This document shows positions 24,929 through 36,695 of a stretch of DNA of 64,000 nt, piece by piece; the first letter of the stretch is position 1, and every line of letters begins with the position of its first letter. The DNA comes from Sambucus nigra (lineage: Eukaryota; Streptophyta; Magnoliopsida; Dipsacales; Adoxaceae): assembly GCA_949130495.1 (NCBI GenBank), contig OX422221.1, positions 32,361,224 through 32,425,223 of the forward strand, in the 5' to 3' direction. The notes under the pieces are model-generated. The model made no database searches, had not been told where the DNA came from, and saw only the letters and a program-made list of their open reading frames with translations. A program made the position numbers and the translations under genes.

Positions 24929-26250
24929 GAAGTGAATCTACCCACAAAATTCATTATTGACACAAAGAAAATTCGAAACATGCAAAAATTGAGCAATTCA
25001 AATTTTTCCAGAAAATAGTCATCATCAAGTCATATGTACAAGTCTCGAATCATAGTGCGTGTGTGCGAAGCCGAAAATATAACCGCCAAATTCCACTGAT
25101 TGGTCATTACGTTACTTATTCGAAAATTCGTTTTGATTTCAATTTCATCACGGTACGCTCTCACAAACGAATCTCTCGAATTATGGCTATTCTCTCGGCA
25201 TGCGTGATATAAAGAGGAAATGTAATGGAAGCAAATTCACGCCTGCAATTAGAAAGACGGAAACTTTATGGTGAAAGGATCTCATCAACGGATTACGATT
25301 TTAAAAATGGGAACATTGCCTCTATTTTGCGCACTTAACCTCTTATATTATCTTTTGGTGTCTTAACTCTCCACGCGGTAATCAATTTTCGCAATTTGGA
25401 CTCGGTTAGGACTTTTTTGGGTTGAAGGTTGCATTGGGTAAAATGAAGGAGGTATGGAAGGTTGGAATTGGAAAAGTCATTAATGATGTCCAATTGTGCT
25501 TTTTCCGGGCTATTGCTCTTTTTTTTTTCTTGTTCTTTTTGTTGAGAATACTATTTTGTTTTTTGCCCCTTTATATGCACTTTCTTTTTTTTTGGACTTA
25601 AAATCTGAATTTTCTCATTTTCACAATTCTGGATATTTTGGGTTTTTCGGGTTGTCAAACGAAAGGGAAAATTATTCGGCTCAATTTGGGTTGCAAAGGT
25701 TGATTTATCGCTACTTTTTTTCTGGCCAAAATTTTTGGGTGACAAACGAGGACCTACTTCATTGTCCAAAATACCAATTGCGTTACCATATGCGTTTCGA
25801 GGTGAATTTAAGTTTAGAGGCTAATTTGGCACGTTTTTCAAGGCAATATTGCACACATTTTTTAAAACCGATCAAAATGAAAGGATTGAGATCCTTGACA
25901 ACTTATTAAGCGCTAAAAAGAACTTTGAGTTAACAATTAACTCAGATTGATTTAAAAACTCGCAAAACGTGATAGGCTCGAATCTCACCGGGTTTGTTAA
26001 TCTCCACATTCGTTCGTTAAGTCGTCAATTTTCGCTCAGTTTCCATATTTGGTCAATTTCGGCTTTGTGTATGTTGGATGTTTACAATTTGAGACTCCAA
26101 TTCGACTTTTAAGGATATTTTTGAAAAAAATTTGAATTCCAATTTTTATTTATTTTGAACAAAAATATTTTTGGATTTTTCAATTTTTTTTTTTTTTTGT
26201 AAATTTTTGGGCATTTTCAAAATTTGTGAAGTTTTAGAAATACGCACTTG
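24929..26250. other. Non-coding 3' internal region of B
   Basis: No conserved protein motif on either strand. The 137-codon plus-strand open frame at 25496-25909 is F/L-rich low-complexity sequence antisense to the element, and I do not believe it. In autonomous Athila elements this region holds the env-like frame, so it may be its eroded remnant. Confidence 0.6.
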
Positions 26251-26252
26251 TG

Positions 26253-26290
26253 ACCCCCCCTAACTTAGACTTTTGCATTGTCCTCAAGCA
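26253..26290 (-). promoter_or_regulatory. Internal polypurine motif with GAGGACAATG in B
   Basis: On the minus strand TTGAGGACAATGC is followed after about 10 bases by TAAGTTAGGGGGGG. From memory, a GAGGACAATG...GGGGG signature sits after pol in many Athila elements. The same pair occurs in element E near 56530-56572. It could act as an internal second plus-strand primer. Confidence 0.6.
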
Positions 26291-26719
26291 AAAAGGATGA
26301 AAATCTAACTCAAGGCGAATGAAAAGTGCGGAAAAATAAAACAAACAAATATTAAAATACAACAAGACACTATATGACACTCATACATGACTCAAAAATA
26401 CAACAATAATCACCCCATATGCGTCGGGGGTGCGATGACCTCTCATCTCTCCACAAACTCACCCGACCCCACTCACGGGGTTTGATGTTCTCCTTGTCTC
26501 TCCCGTCCTAGGATTATAAGATAACAATCGGAACAAGTTGGGACCTCGCCCATAGATAAAGGATAGACCGGGAGACTCATCGTGACGAACTGGAAAGGGA
26601 TCCTCGTGATGCTGGCCCAAAGTGTGATCTGCGTGCACTGACTCGGAGGGAACACCTAGGTTTCGTTCAATTTTTATGATGTATGGGTCGGGCTCTAAGT
26701 CAGATGAACCAAAACTTTT

Positions 26720-26882
26720 CTACTCACTTGCCTTCGGGGCCTCTAGTGTTGTGGGTGGATTGTCACAACGAAGGAATTCATCAATTTTTGCTTTCAATTC
26801 ACTTTCGTCTAAGCGATTACATAAATCCAATAGGGATTGGTCTTCAATAGTAATACTTTCATCCACCTTCCCGAATTCTCTT
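26720..26882 (-). pseudogene. Glu/Arg-rich tail downstream of the B protease
   Basis: An open frame at 26720-27010 in another phase reads an acidic/basic charged stretch (DESITIEDQSLLDLCNRLDE) and overlaps the end of the protease frame. It looks like the linker that precedes RT in Athila polyproteins, but the RT itself is absent. The (TC)n-like run at 26985-27006 is a probable slippage site causing the frame change. Confidence 0.4.
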
Positions 26883-27746
26883 TCAAAATCGTCCATGCTC
26901 ATGTCTCCTAGTTCTCTCTCTCGAGTAGTGCCTACGTCCTCTCTTACTTGCTCGATCTCCAACTCCCCCAGTTTTCTCTCTTCTAACCTCTCTCTCTCTC
27001 TCTCTTTCAAATGCGGTCACTACACACCTCTTCCCCACTTTTCTCTCATTGTCACAACTACCACTATTACTTGATGAAATAGGGCACACCCCTAACGGCT
27101 CTCTCTTGTGGGACCCCTCATTCTCATGGCTCGACACTAAGCAGGACCCTAGGGCATCTCCACAATCATTTTCCTCAAAGTACTTCCCTACGATCTCGTC
27201 TATGAAGCTCACCGCGTGAAGGTCATCTTCTTCCCCCGTATGTAGGGCGACATGGAAGATGTTGGTCTCTAAGGTCATGTTCCCAAAGGTGAGTTGCATT
27301 CGCCCATTCCGCGTATTGATGATTGCGTTAGCCGTAGCTAAGAAAGGGCGCCCAAGGATGATGGGAACATGGTTGCTCGAGTTAAAGGAGGGCTCCGTGT
27401 CCCAAATGACAAAGTCTACCGGGAAGTGGAAAGTGTCAATTTGGACGATCACGTCCTCGACTATGCCTCTTGGGATCTTCACGGTTCGATCCGCTAATTG
27501 GAGGGTGACCTTTGTGGTCTTGAGGTTGCCCAAGTCAAGTTGCCTATAGATGGAGTAAGGGAGGATATTGACACTTGCTCCCAAATCAAGTAAGGCTTTT
27601 TCGATCTTATTTTCTCCAATGATGCAGGAAATGGTGGGTGCACCGGGATCTTTGAATTTAGGTGGGAGATCATTGAGTAGAATGGAGCTCACATTCTGTG
27701 CTAGAAAGACATTTTTCTTTACCTTCATCTTTCTCTTTACCGTCAA
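26883..27746 (-). pseudogene. Athila-type aspartic protease of B
   Basis: The 287-codon open frame contains LPPKFKDPGAPTISC, the active site DLGAS (Asp54; Leu in place of Thr/Ser is, as I recall, usual in Athila proteases), QLADRTVKIPRGIVEDV and the downstream ILGRPFLAT motif (about residue 131). This is the normal retropepsin-like order. The last 80 or so residues become Arg/Glu-rich and unlike the family. The frame is continuous upstream with the gag linker except for a stop near 27780, so protease was made as part of Gag-Pro. Start Met is simply the first after that stop. Confidence 0.85.
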
Positions 27747-27779
27747 TAAGTTTTTAATGACTTTTCCATAAGCTGGAAT

Positions 27780-29689
27780 TTACTTAATGGCATCGAGGAA
27801 AGGTAAATTCATATTAACTTGCTTTAGCACGTCTAACACGTCATCACGTGGGTTTCCTTTATGGGAAGGAATTAGCCTTTGAGGAAACGGTGCCGCGGAG
27901 GGTGGTTTCACTACTACCTCGGGCTCACTAGCGTCTTCTTTGTCACTCTCATTTAAGGAGACACCTTCGGCCTCTTTCGTTCCGGGAGAAATCTCCATGT
28001 CTTTAAGTACATCTCGTGGGGGAGGTGATAAGTCAACTACCCTCCCACTACGTAGAGTGGTAATTGAGCTACATTTCTCAGGATGGTCATGGGGTGTCGA
28101 GCTAACACTAGTTTGACCTTGGAGAGGTCTTTGGCCCTGGGCAGGAAACTTGCCCTTCTCTTAGACACTCAATGAGGATTATATTTTTGACAGATTCACA
28201 TTTATGTTGCCGATCGGACGATCATATTTGGAATTGGTTGCGGTCTGGTTTGCAATGAATTGATTCAGGGTATCCTCGAGAGTTCTCCACTGTGGTGGAA
28301 TATAATTTCCTTGAGGTGGTGGTGCTTGAACATGTCCTTGCATGTGTGGAGCTTGTTGAAAGTGTGGTGGTGGAGGAGGGGCAACATGTGAAGGAGGGTT
28401 CATTGCGGCATGTTGTTGCCCATAGCTAAAACCGGGATGATTTTTCCAAGAAGGGTTATATGAATTCCCGTGAGGGGCACCGAAATTGCCTTTAAAACCT
28501 CCTATACCACTAACTTGCTCCTGCAACATTACCTTGTAGGCAGGTATCGTCGGGCATTCCTCAGTTGAATGTCCCACCTCACAAATCGCACACACCTTCA
28601 CGACAGGGTTCGGAATGGGTCCAGCTGGTCTTTTTCCATATATCTCGCATAGGTCTCAAAATCCTATCTCAAGAGTCTCCAATCGGCTATCCGTCATAGA
28701 ATTCTTATCTACATGGAATAGACCGGATGCTGATGGAGTAGTGGTCGCTTGTCGATTTCGATTTTGAGCGTTTGGGTCGGAGGTATCCCAGGATTGGGTA
28801 GTCTCGGCGACATACTGCTTGTGAAGATCAGCATCGTGGGCATCTAGATCGACAAACGAACCGCTTCCCATAGTTTCAACAAGTTGTTTGGAGTTAAGAT
28901 TCAACCCATTATAGATAAAGGAGATGATTTGCGATGGATCAAATCCATGATGGGGCATGAAGCAACTAACTCGTTGAAACATTCATAACATCTATGGAAT
29001 GACTCATTTTCATGTTGCCTGAACGCTTGAATTTGAGCCTTTATAGAGACTGTTCGATGTGGTGGGAAGAATTTCTTGAGAAATTTCGACTATAGCTCAT
29101 TCCAGGATGGAATCGAGCTTGGAGGTAGAGACCATAACCAGGCTTTAGCTTTATCTTTGAGCGAGAAGGGGAAAAGTTTGAGGCGAATTACTTCTTGTGT
29201 GCAGGTTTGATCATTTAAAGTATCACACACGTCCTCAAATTCCCTGATATGGAGGTATGGCTTTTCAGAATCCATACCGTGGTAATGCGGTAGCATCTGG
29301 ATCATTCCATTTTTGAAACGGAACTGCCCGGCATTATACGGGAGTATAATGCATCCCAGAGTGACAGTGCGCTCGGGATATAAGAATTCTCTCAACGGGC
29401 GGTACGGAGGCTCCTCCTCACCGGTGGGTGCATTACTATGCTGCGACATCTCTCCCTCACTTAACGACTCGGCGCTCTCACTGGGTGTGCTTGAAGTGTG
29501 CTCGGAGGTGTGTCTTACGAATGAAAATGGAGTGTTACTAGAGACTGAGTGCGACAGTGTGGGCGGTGCGATCCAAAACTGTGGGGCGTTTGGAGTGTGG
29601 GGACTATCAGGATTATACTCAACAAGTGGATTTTCGTGAATATTGGTTGGAGTACTATGAGGTGTGGAAGGAGTTTCAGAATTTTGCAT
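27780..29689 (-). pseudogene. Athila-type gag of B (broken)
   Basis: Four minus-strand pieces in order. 29090-29689 is an N-terminal Pro/Ser/Thr-rich region followed by the gag core (FKNGMIQMLPHYHGMDSE, LKLFPFSLKDKAKAWLW). 28656-28982 is the second half of the core (FIYNGLNLNSKQLVETMGSG). 28179-28601 is a zinc knuckle CAICEVGHSTEEC (one residue shorter than the usual CX2CX4HX4C) with a long Pro/His/Gln-rich tail. 27780-27998 is the gag-pro linker ending NLPFLDAIK. Lesions include TAG at about 29090, a frameshift before 28982, and a stop after 28179. The initiator at 29689 is the first Met after the T-rich leader. Confidence 0.85.
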
Positions 29690-29879
29690 TAAGCTAAGGA
29701 GAGAGGATGATTGTGAATCCTTTTGTGCTTTTTTTTTATTTTTTATTTTTTATTTCTTTCTTTATTTATTTATTTATTAATTTTTTTATGTTTAAATTTT
29801 TTTATGTTTTTTGGATTTTTTTTTAAATTTTTGGCCAAAGCTTTGGATTGACTCACTCTAATCCTAAGTATACCTAATT
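29690..29879 (-). other. Leader of B between primer site and gag
   Basis: No gene. On the plus strand it is a T-rich run (29727-29835), so the RNA leader is A-rich. Confidence 0.7.
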
Positions 29880-29898
29880 CCCCGGCAACGGCGCAAAA
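29880..29898 (-). promoter_or_regulatory. Primer-binding site of B (tRNA-Asp type)
   Basis: On the minus strand it reads TTTTGCGCCGTTGCCGGGG, 4 bases from the 5' LTR border at 29903. It resembles the GGCGCCGTTGCCGGGG site of Athila-group elements but with one G fewer at the 5' side. Confidence 0.75.
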
Positions 29899-29902
29899 AA
29901 CT

Positions 29903-31427
29903 TGACGCGACTCAGAATGTGTCTCTAAAGTGCGTACTCTCTAGGCTCAAGTGTAAGCCTATCGCTCAAGTAATAATTCGACAAGTCGGGTATCGATCCT
30001 CAGGGAAAAAGGACAACGGAGTTGTGACGGCAGGACAAGATGGAGGAATCCTAACTTCGACTCTAAGAAGAAAAGGAAAAATTGATTTGGTTTTTGGGAT
30101 TGATTAAGCTAGCTACAATTATGAAATTATGATGAAAAATGCAACTAACTAAAGTACCTAAATTATGAATCAAAAATTGAATCAAAAATTGTTAAACTTA
30201 AATGATGAGAAAACAGGATGGGAATGCAATCCCCCAACCCTAGTGTAGTGCAGTAACAACGTCAATCATAAATTTATCCGATTAACCAGACCCGGAATTT
30301 AGGACTCCCAAGCATTATGTATACGAGGTTCAAGCCCGCGTCATACCTAATCTGAGGATGAATAAATCGGTATCGCGGTAATTGCACTCAAATTTTACTC
30401 TAAATCATCACGAGTACCCAAAGGTAAACGAGATATAAAGATCCGCAATTATTATGTAATTACGCGATACGATCCAAATCAATCGTTAAATTCATCGGAT
30501 GAATGTTATGCACATGCACTAACACATCAGGGTGGGTTCATGCATCCCAACCTTTAAACCCTAGCCGGACCTGTTAAACTGACTAACCCATGAAATAGTA
30601 ACGTTGCATGTGGAAGAATTCATGATGAAACTGGATTGAAGCATGTAAATACGTATTATGAATTCAGCAATAAGTTGAATCGAATACAGAAAATAAACAT
30701 GCAAGACTAATGACAAGAATTCTGAACTTTGAATTAAAACTTGAAAAACTAACCCGTAATGATTAAATCTTGAAGCACTTAATTCTATTGATGTTCTTCT
30801 CTTTTTCTCCCTATCAAAAATTGACTAAAACTATCCCTAATGGCTGCCCCTAGGTTGTTGCCTACGTTCCCAACTATTTTTGAGAGTTTTAACCTAAAAG
30901 GAGTCTTCGGAACCAATCTGATTTGGGGAGCAAATTCGCGCATCAGGGACCCCGAACCGGTTCGCCCCCCAAACCGGTTCGTCCTGGGTTCGCGAATGTG
31001 TGCTGGCCTGGAGTGATACACTTAGATTTTTTTCTTGCTTTCTTTTCTTCCTTTCTTGGATTTTTCTTCAACTTCAACTGGGCATAACTCATCAACCGTA
31101 GCTCGGATTTGGGTGCCGTTTCTTCCAGTGTTTTCATTGCTCCGAGCTCTTCAACTTTCCAGTTGCCTTATCCTTCCGGATCTGACTGCAAAATTACCAA
31201 ATTGCCCTTAACTTGCCTTCTTAGCTTTTCTTTCATTGTCTCGCTTCCTCTTTTGCACTGCTTGCATAATTAACCTGTAAAACCAATACGAGAAGCACGA
31301 AACACGAAATACTTGCCAAAGAAGATTAGTATCAGGAATGTGCATCAAATCCATATAGGTTACATTACTCGGGTTCACAAATGCACGGAAATTAGGGGAA
31401 TAAATATGCAATATTTATGCCCAATCA
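29903..31427 (-). repeat. LTR of B, right (5' LTR, 1525 bp)
   Basis: Colinear with 23188-24735 apart from a few percent substitutions and small indels. The largest is loss of one palindrome-containing unit of about 20 bp (AACCGGTT at 30955-30962 and 30972-30979 only). Followed by the duplication CTTAT. Confidence 0.95.
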
Positions 31428-31432
31428 CTTAT

Positions 31433-32000
31433 TTCACACCCGGTGATACCTAATCAAATTATAAGGATATGCTTATTAAGACCAATTGTGAGACCTTTCG
31501 AAATAAATATTTTAAAGATGGAAACTAATTTTAATGTAAATTATATTAAAATCCCCAATTATGTATTTTTCCATTTATGTGGTCTTGATAAGTATCAAAT
31601 ATATAATTAGAAGTGTGATAAATACAAGATAAAGGCAATAATTTAGAGATTGAGTTTGTTCTTATCTTTAAGCCACTTGATGGTTGGTGAAGCCTTGAAA
31701 AGAAGTCTACTTGGACTAGGAATTTTGGCCTTCACCCCCTTATATATAAAGTGGCCTTTTACCATCTAGGGTCATCTAATAAGAAACAAATATTTAAGGT
31801 GGAAGAAAAGATTTGAAATTCATATTTTTTAGATTTTCTCAAAATTATGGAATCATACAACTAAAATTCTAGGGTGCAATTCAAAAGGTTTAAAGGTGAA
31901 ATATATTGTAGAATTCAACTTATCTTCCTAACCCTATCAATGGACAAAAGTTGGTTTTTCGAATTACTATTATGTAGATTATAAATCCAGTAATTTCATG
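31433..32000 (+). repeat. Copia 3' flank or LTR, right part, with TATA-like box
   Basis: This continues 22881-23187 after element B. A CCCCTTATATATAAAG box at 31737-31752 with a following CT-rich leader would suit an LTR promoter. No coding sequence. The right border is not visible. Confidence 0.45.
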
Positions 32001-32131
32001 AAGAATAAACATCCTAAAATCATGTTAAAATTGTTTCAAATCATAATATAACATAGTGATTTATACCCTATTTATGATTACCAAACCGTCTTTTATATCA
32101 TCTTCCCCACTAAACCCACTTCCAAAATTAA

Positions 32132-32323
32132 GGATGCACAAAAAATGCAATTGATGATGGTATTCATAAAATTTGTGATAAATACGACAACTCTTTAGAA
32201 GTGGAGATCCAAATGGTGCACTTTTTTACTGAAGCCGAAAAGTATAGACTTGCTCGAATTCAAGAAATTAAGAAAAAAAACAATCTTCTAGAGACTCATA
32301 CGAAGACCCGAAAGGGTAACTGA
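32132..32323 (+). pseudogene. Unrecognised short coding-like exon or gene fragment
   Basis: A 63-codon frame between TAA (32129) and TGA (32321-32323) reads as a normal soluble helical protein end (DDGIHKICDKYDNSLEVEIQ, then FFTEAEKYRLARIQEIKKK). Its composition is unlike the surrounding AT noise. It has no Met at the start but an AG after a pyrimidine-rich stretch (31-32), so it could be a last exon. Some 240 bp later an A-rich tract (32563-32578) could mark a transcript 3' end or a retrocopy tail. I do not recognise the family. The chromovirus C insertion begins 10 bp after the A-rich tract. Confidence 0.35.
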
Positions 32324-32587
32324 TGAGTTCTATGTCTTTTGCTTATCTAGTATGGCCTACGGTCCAATCCTCTACCTCTTTGTGGCTTTAATGGGATCCT
32401 AGGCCTATTAGTTCTGTTTTTTATGACTTTTTATTTTTAAGACATTATGTAAGACTCTTTCTTGTTAAGCTTTTGTGTTTGTATACCTTGGTGGTGGGTT
32501 TAATCATCCACTCCTTCTGTTTTATTTATAAAGTTTATGCTTCTTTGGAGAAATTTGAAAATAAGAAGAAAAAAAACTGATCATACA

Positions 32588-35234
32588 TGTGACAACCCGG
32601 TATTCGAAATAAGGGATGGCCAGCCCGATACTCTAATAATACAGGAATCATGGATGGAATCATTCTCAGCACCGAACAACATAGAGAGTATATGAGGTAA
32701 CCACACAATATTTCAGAAAACGAGTTGTTAAAAATTTTGTTCTAATATTTAAAGAAAGCATTATCAACAAACCATAACAAAAAAGAAGTTGGAAACCCCA
32801 AAAGTATATATGTATAGCAACAATAACAATTATACAATAAAATTCCTGAATGAAATATCGGTCAACAAAATTTCATACAATGTACAATAAGTTCCATGAA
32901 TTACATATTACAATCATTACACAATTAAAACAGTTTGGGCCACACGCCCGATAAAGACCCGAACATAACTAGAAAACAACAATGAAGGCGTCTATACAAA
33001 ATATCCCGTGATATCCGCAAAATGTCACGGCTCCTCAAAAGACACTGGAATGGGGAAGTCATTACGGGCGTCCTTGTGGTGGATCACCTGAGCGGTTACA
33101 ATATATATATGCACAACAAGAAAGAAAAACGAGTCAGGGCCTGATTTTATGTGATTACCAGATAAATGACAAGCATGACAATAATGAATAATTAAGCATG
33201 GATAATAAAAATGGAATTCTAGCATGATAACATCATATAATGAACTAATACAGTTGAATGATTATAAAGTGAAATTCAATTATATAAGAGAATAAGAATA
33301 ATTATAAGCCTTTTTCATCTTGCACCCTTTTCATCTTATCTTTCTATTCCTTATCAGGAATTCAAGTTTTATCATGTGCTCTTTGTGTCACTTATCTCAA
33401 TTGTATGCTCTTTTTGCCATATATTATGATCTTTTTGGCATTAATATCCATCAAGTCCAACTTGACGATTAGAATAGTTATAAGTATATATATATATAAC
33501 GATTCTAAGACCGCCCGTCCGGGTTTCCCCACACCATCATCTTCCAGGGCCTATCATAAGACAACCTGGGATCCTATCGAAAACGTCAGGAAGCGACCAT
33601 ATGCCTATGGGATAGTCAAGACCACACCCGAAATCTCCTACCCATCGCCGAAAATATAAAACAAGCGCTCATATGGTCTATGACTATATCCACCCTGCAT
33701 TCATTAGTCGTGGGGCTTCACCTTACGCACGAACTTCCCTTATGATGTCATTTAGAGAGGTGGTTTATACTATTTTATTAATATCCATTGCATGATTTAG
33801 TAAATTATCATTTACTTTATCCATTTTACATTTTATCAAATGCATTATGGTTATCCGGAACTATACATGCGTCACATCATTATAATAACCTCGAAGAAAA
33901 TTCAAACTCCCAAGTTATTTTCCCAAGTCTCCTTTTGGGCTTTATAATAAACCATCATACATCATATTAACTTCTAAAGTCTCCAAACACAACTTAATAA
34001 TCTCCTAGACTCCTATTAATTGGAAAATGAAAGTAATGCCTAAACATCACTTCACACACCCTTCAACTATGCCCCATATATACCAATTCTAATCTAGGGT
34101 ACTAAACTAATCCACCTAGAACTCTAGGACCCTAAATTTACTTCATACAAGAAGGTTCCTAGACCTAAATCCTAAAGAAAAGTGAGTTAAAATTTAATTT
34201 CAAAAATAACTCAAAACAGCAAGAAAACGAATCGATTCGCCCTGGCGAATCGATTCGGATAAGGGAAACTGACTTTCTGTAAACTACCGAATCGATTCGG
34301 CTTGGCCGAATTGATTTGGTCCAAGCAGACCTGGAAACTGGACCTAGGCGAATCGATTCGTCCCTAGGGCCGAATCGATTCGGTCCTGCGATTTTGCTAA
34401 TAATAGATATGGAGTCTTGGACTCCAACTTTCCCCCAACTCGAAACCTTTCAAACCAAACTCATTTATTTCCACCAATACACCATAAATGCTACCAACTA
34501 CTACTACAACTATCAATAATCATCCAAATCATTCTTTAATGATTCAAGACCCACAAATACACAAAAACCCTAAACTAATTAAACCGTGATAAATACATCA
34601 TTATCACAACTAATCATTTATCTTAAACCACATATAGCAAGTAGAAAACTTGCCTCAATCTAGCAAATGCAGATTTTCCTTGTGTAGAACCAAGAATCCC
34701 TCCTCAATCTTCAATCTCTTCTCTTTTCTCTACTATTTCTCTTCCCCTCTCTAGTTCTCTCTAGGTTTAGGAATGAAATTAGGGAAAATAAAACACTTAA
34801 CAAGACTAAATCGTGCCTTTAGTCAACAATCCCAACTTAAATGATCAATACATCGATAAAATAACACGCAACTGCATATTTAAGGTATAATCAATCAAAA
34901 GTGCCAAAAATCTCAAAATACAATATGGCACATAATTTGACTATCTCGCACGTTCCGGAATCAACTACGGCCTCCAAATTATTATTTGGATATTTTACAA
35001 CTGATTTTAAGTTTCGGTTCCATTTTAAATCATAGGGTAATTTTAAATCTTATGACACTATAAAACTCACTATGAGGATATTTACATACTCATACAGTAA
35101 ATATACAACAAGTTAGTAAATATTAACTTTTCTCCATTAAATTAATACTTACTCTGTATTACGACATTTCATATTTAATTACCTCACATAGTAAGTAAAT
35201 ATAAAATAGGCTCTCATAAGCGAGGGTTGTTACA
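32588..35234 (-). repeat. LTR of C, left (3' LTR, 2647 bp)
   Basis: Starts TGTGACAACCCGG and ends GAGGGTTGTTACA. It holds six CGAATCGATTCG-type palindromes between 34228 and 34382 (five perfect) and a polypyrimidine-CAGGTG block on the minus strand near 33087-33135. The right LTR has five palindromic units. Confidence 0.95.
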
Positions 35235-35684
35235 TACTCCCCCCCTTATGAGGGAATTTTTTCCCCAAAATTCAAGCGTACCTTGCAAGAAGAGATGCGG
35301 ATACTTCTCCCGTATGTCACCCTCACGTTCCCACGACGATTCTTTAGCATTGTGATGACTCCATTGGACTCTCACCAAGGGCACCATAAGAGACCTCAAC
35401 TTATGCTCCCCATGCTCAAGAATAGCAGTCGGTTGTTCTTCATATGAAACGTCGGGTTGAAAGTCGATATCCTCAAAAGGGATGTGCCAAAGGGCACCTT
35501 CACATATCTTATACTTCTTCAGAGAGGAAACATGGAATATATCATGAATTTGTTGCAAAGGTTCTGGTAAAGCAAGTTGATATGCCACTGGACCAACTTT
35601 CGCAATAACTGGAAAAGGTCCAACAAAGCGCGGCGCAAGCTTTCCTTTCTTCCCAAAACGCTTAATGCCCTTCATCGGTGGCAC
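35214..35684 (-). pseudogene. Integrase C-terminal region and chromodomain of C
   Basis: An open frame of 156 codons with the GKLAPRFVGPFPVI barrel, DIFHVSSLKKY and a full chromodomain (VQWSHHNAKESSWERE). It reads past the natural end into the polypurine tract and the first bases of the LTR (GGVCNNPRL), because the normal stop is lost. A stop at about 35687 separates it from the rest of integrase. Confidence 0.87.
35235..35247 (-). promoter_or_regulatory. Polypurine tract of C
   Basis: Minus-strand AAGGGGGGGAGTA abutting the 3' LTR start. Confidence 0.82.
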
Positions 35685-35789
35685 TCACACCAAGACTTGG
35701 TCCCCAATCTCCAACTCCATGTGTCTTCTACCCGCATCAGTATAGATCTTTTGGCAATCTTGGGCTATCCGAATCCGATTCCGAATGAG

Positions 35790-36374
35790 TTAAATTTTAG
35801 AAGAAGTATCTTGGATCATTTCAGGTCCAAGGAATTTGTTATCACCCACTTTCATCCAACAAGCGGGCGACCTACATGGACGGCCATAAAGGGCTTCATA
35901 GGGTGCCATTCCAATTGTAAATTGGTATGAGTTATTATAAGCGAACTCAACCAATGGAAGATATGGTTCCCAACCACCCTTGAAATCAAGCATGCACATA
36001 CGGAGCATATCCTCCAACATTTGGTTTACTCTTTCAGTCTGACCATATGTTTGAGGATGATAAGAAGTGCTTAACCTCAATTCGGTTCCCATGGACTCTT
36101 GAAAACTTCGTCAAAAGTGGGAAACAAAGATCTTATCTCGGTCGAAAACTATATTTAAAGGTACACCACGAAGTCTAACGACCTCCTCGATGAACAATCG
36201 GGCATAGCGAGTACTATCATAATCAGTACGCACGGGTATGAAGTGTGCCGACTTAGTCAAGAGGTCGATAATCACCAAAATAAATTCATTACCCGTCGGT
36301 GACCTTGGTAAGCTCGTAATAAATTCCATCGATATTCTCTCCCATTTCCATACCGGGATCTCCAACGGTTGCAA
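35790..36374 (-). pseudogene. Integrase core of C with a changed first catalytic residue
   Basis: Segments 36111-36374 and 35790-36092 carry the core. The first Asp of the D-D-E triad is Glu (SMEFITS). The second is kept (VFDRDKIF) and the Glu is kept (YGQTER). A stop and small frame change near 36100 lie between the last two. The zinc-finger part upstream (36400-36540) is readable only across frames. The enzyme would not be expected to work even if translated whole. Confidence 0.87.
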
Positions 36375-36695
36375 CTAACCTGTCGGTCATTAATGATCGA
36401 TCTTGACCAGTTGACATGTAGTGCATTGGGATACAAACTCCGAAATATCCCACTTCATGTCGGGCCACCAATACTGGCGACGCATGTCTTGATACATCTT
36501 GTCCCCACCAGGATGTACCGTAAATTTTAACCCGTGAGATTCCGCCATTACCGCCCGTCTCAAGTCCCCCTCTTCCGAAACAATAAGTCTTCCATGGAAG
36601 CATAGTCCACCCTCTGAAGTTATCGAGTAAGATTCCGCTCCCTCGGACAGTAATCGGTGTATATGATCCCGATAGCCCTTATCCCTTCCTTGGTC

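Larger units (their letters stand above)
23188..31427 (-). mobile_element. Athila-like LTR retrotransposon B, gag-protease only, with CTTAT target duplications
   Basis: LTRs at 23188-24735 and 29903-31427 begin TGATTGGGC and end in TCA on the minus strand. They are flanked by perfect 5-bp duplications CTTAT at 23183-23187 and 31428-31432, so both borders are exact. The primer site resembles tRNA-Asp, as in Athila elements. Gag and a DLGAS-type protease match the Athila gag-pro arrangement. The 1.5-kb stretch after them (24736-26250) and the short stretch 26460-26880 hold no RT, RNase H or integrase motif in any frame I checked. The element is therefore non-autonomous and would need enzymes in trans. 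It is inserted in the copia remnant. Confidence 0.92.

Noticed and set aside
25496..25909. 137-codon plus-strand frame in element B
   Set aside because: Phe/Leu-rich low complexity in the antisense of a non-coding part of an LTR element; no initiation context or homologous motif.
33405..34519. Plus-strand frames in the left LTR of C
   Set aside because: They lie in LTR sequence, antisense to the element, and are not kept in the right LTR at the same length.
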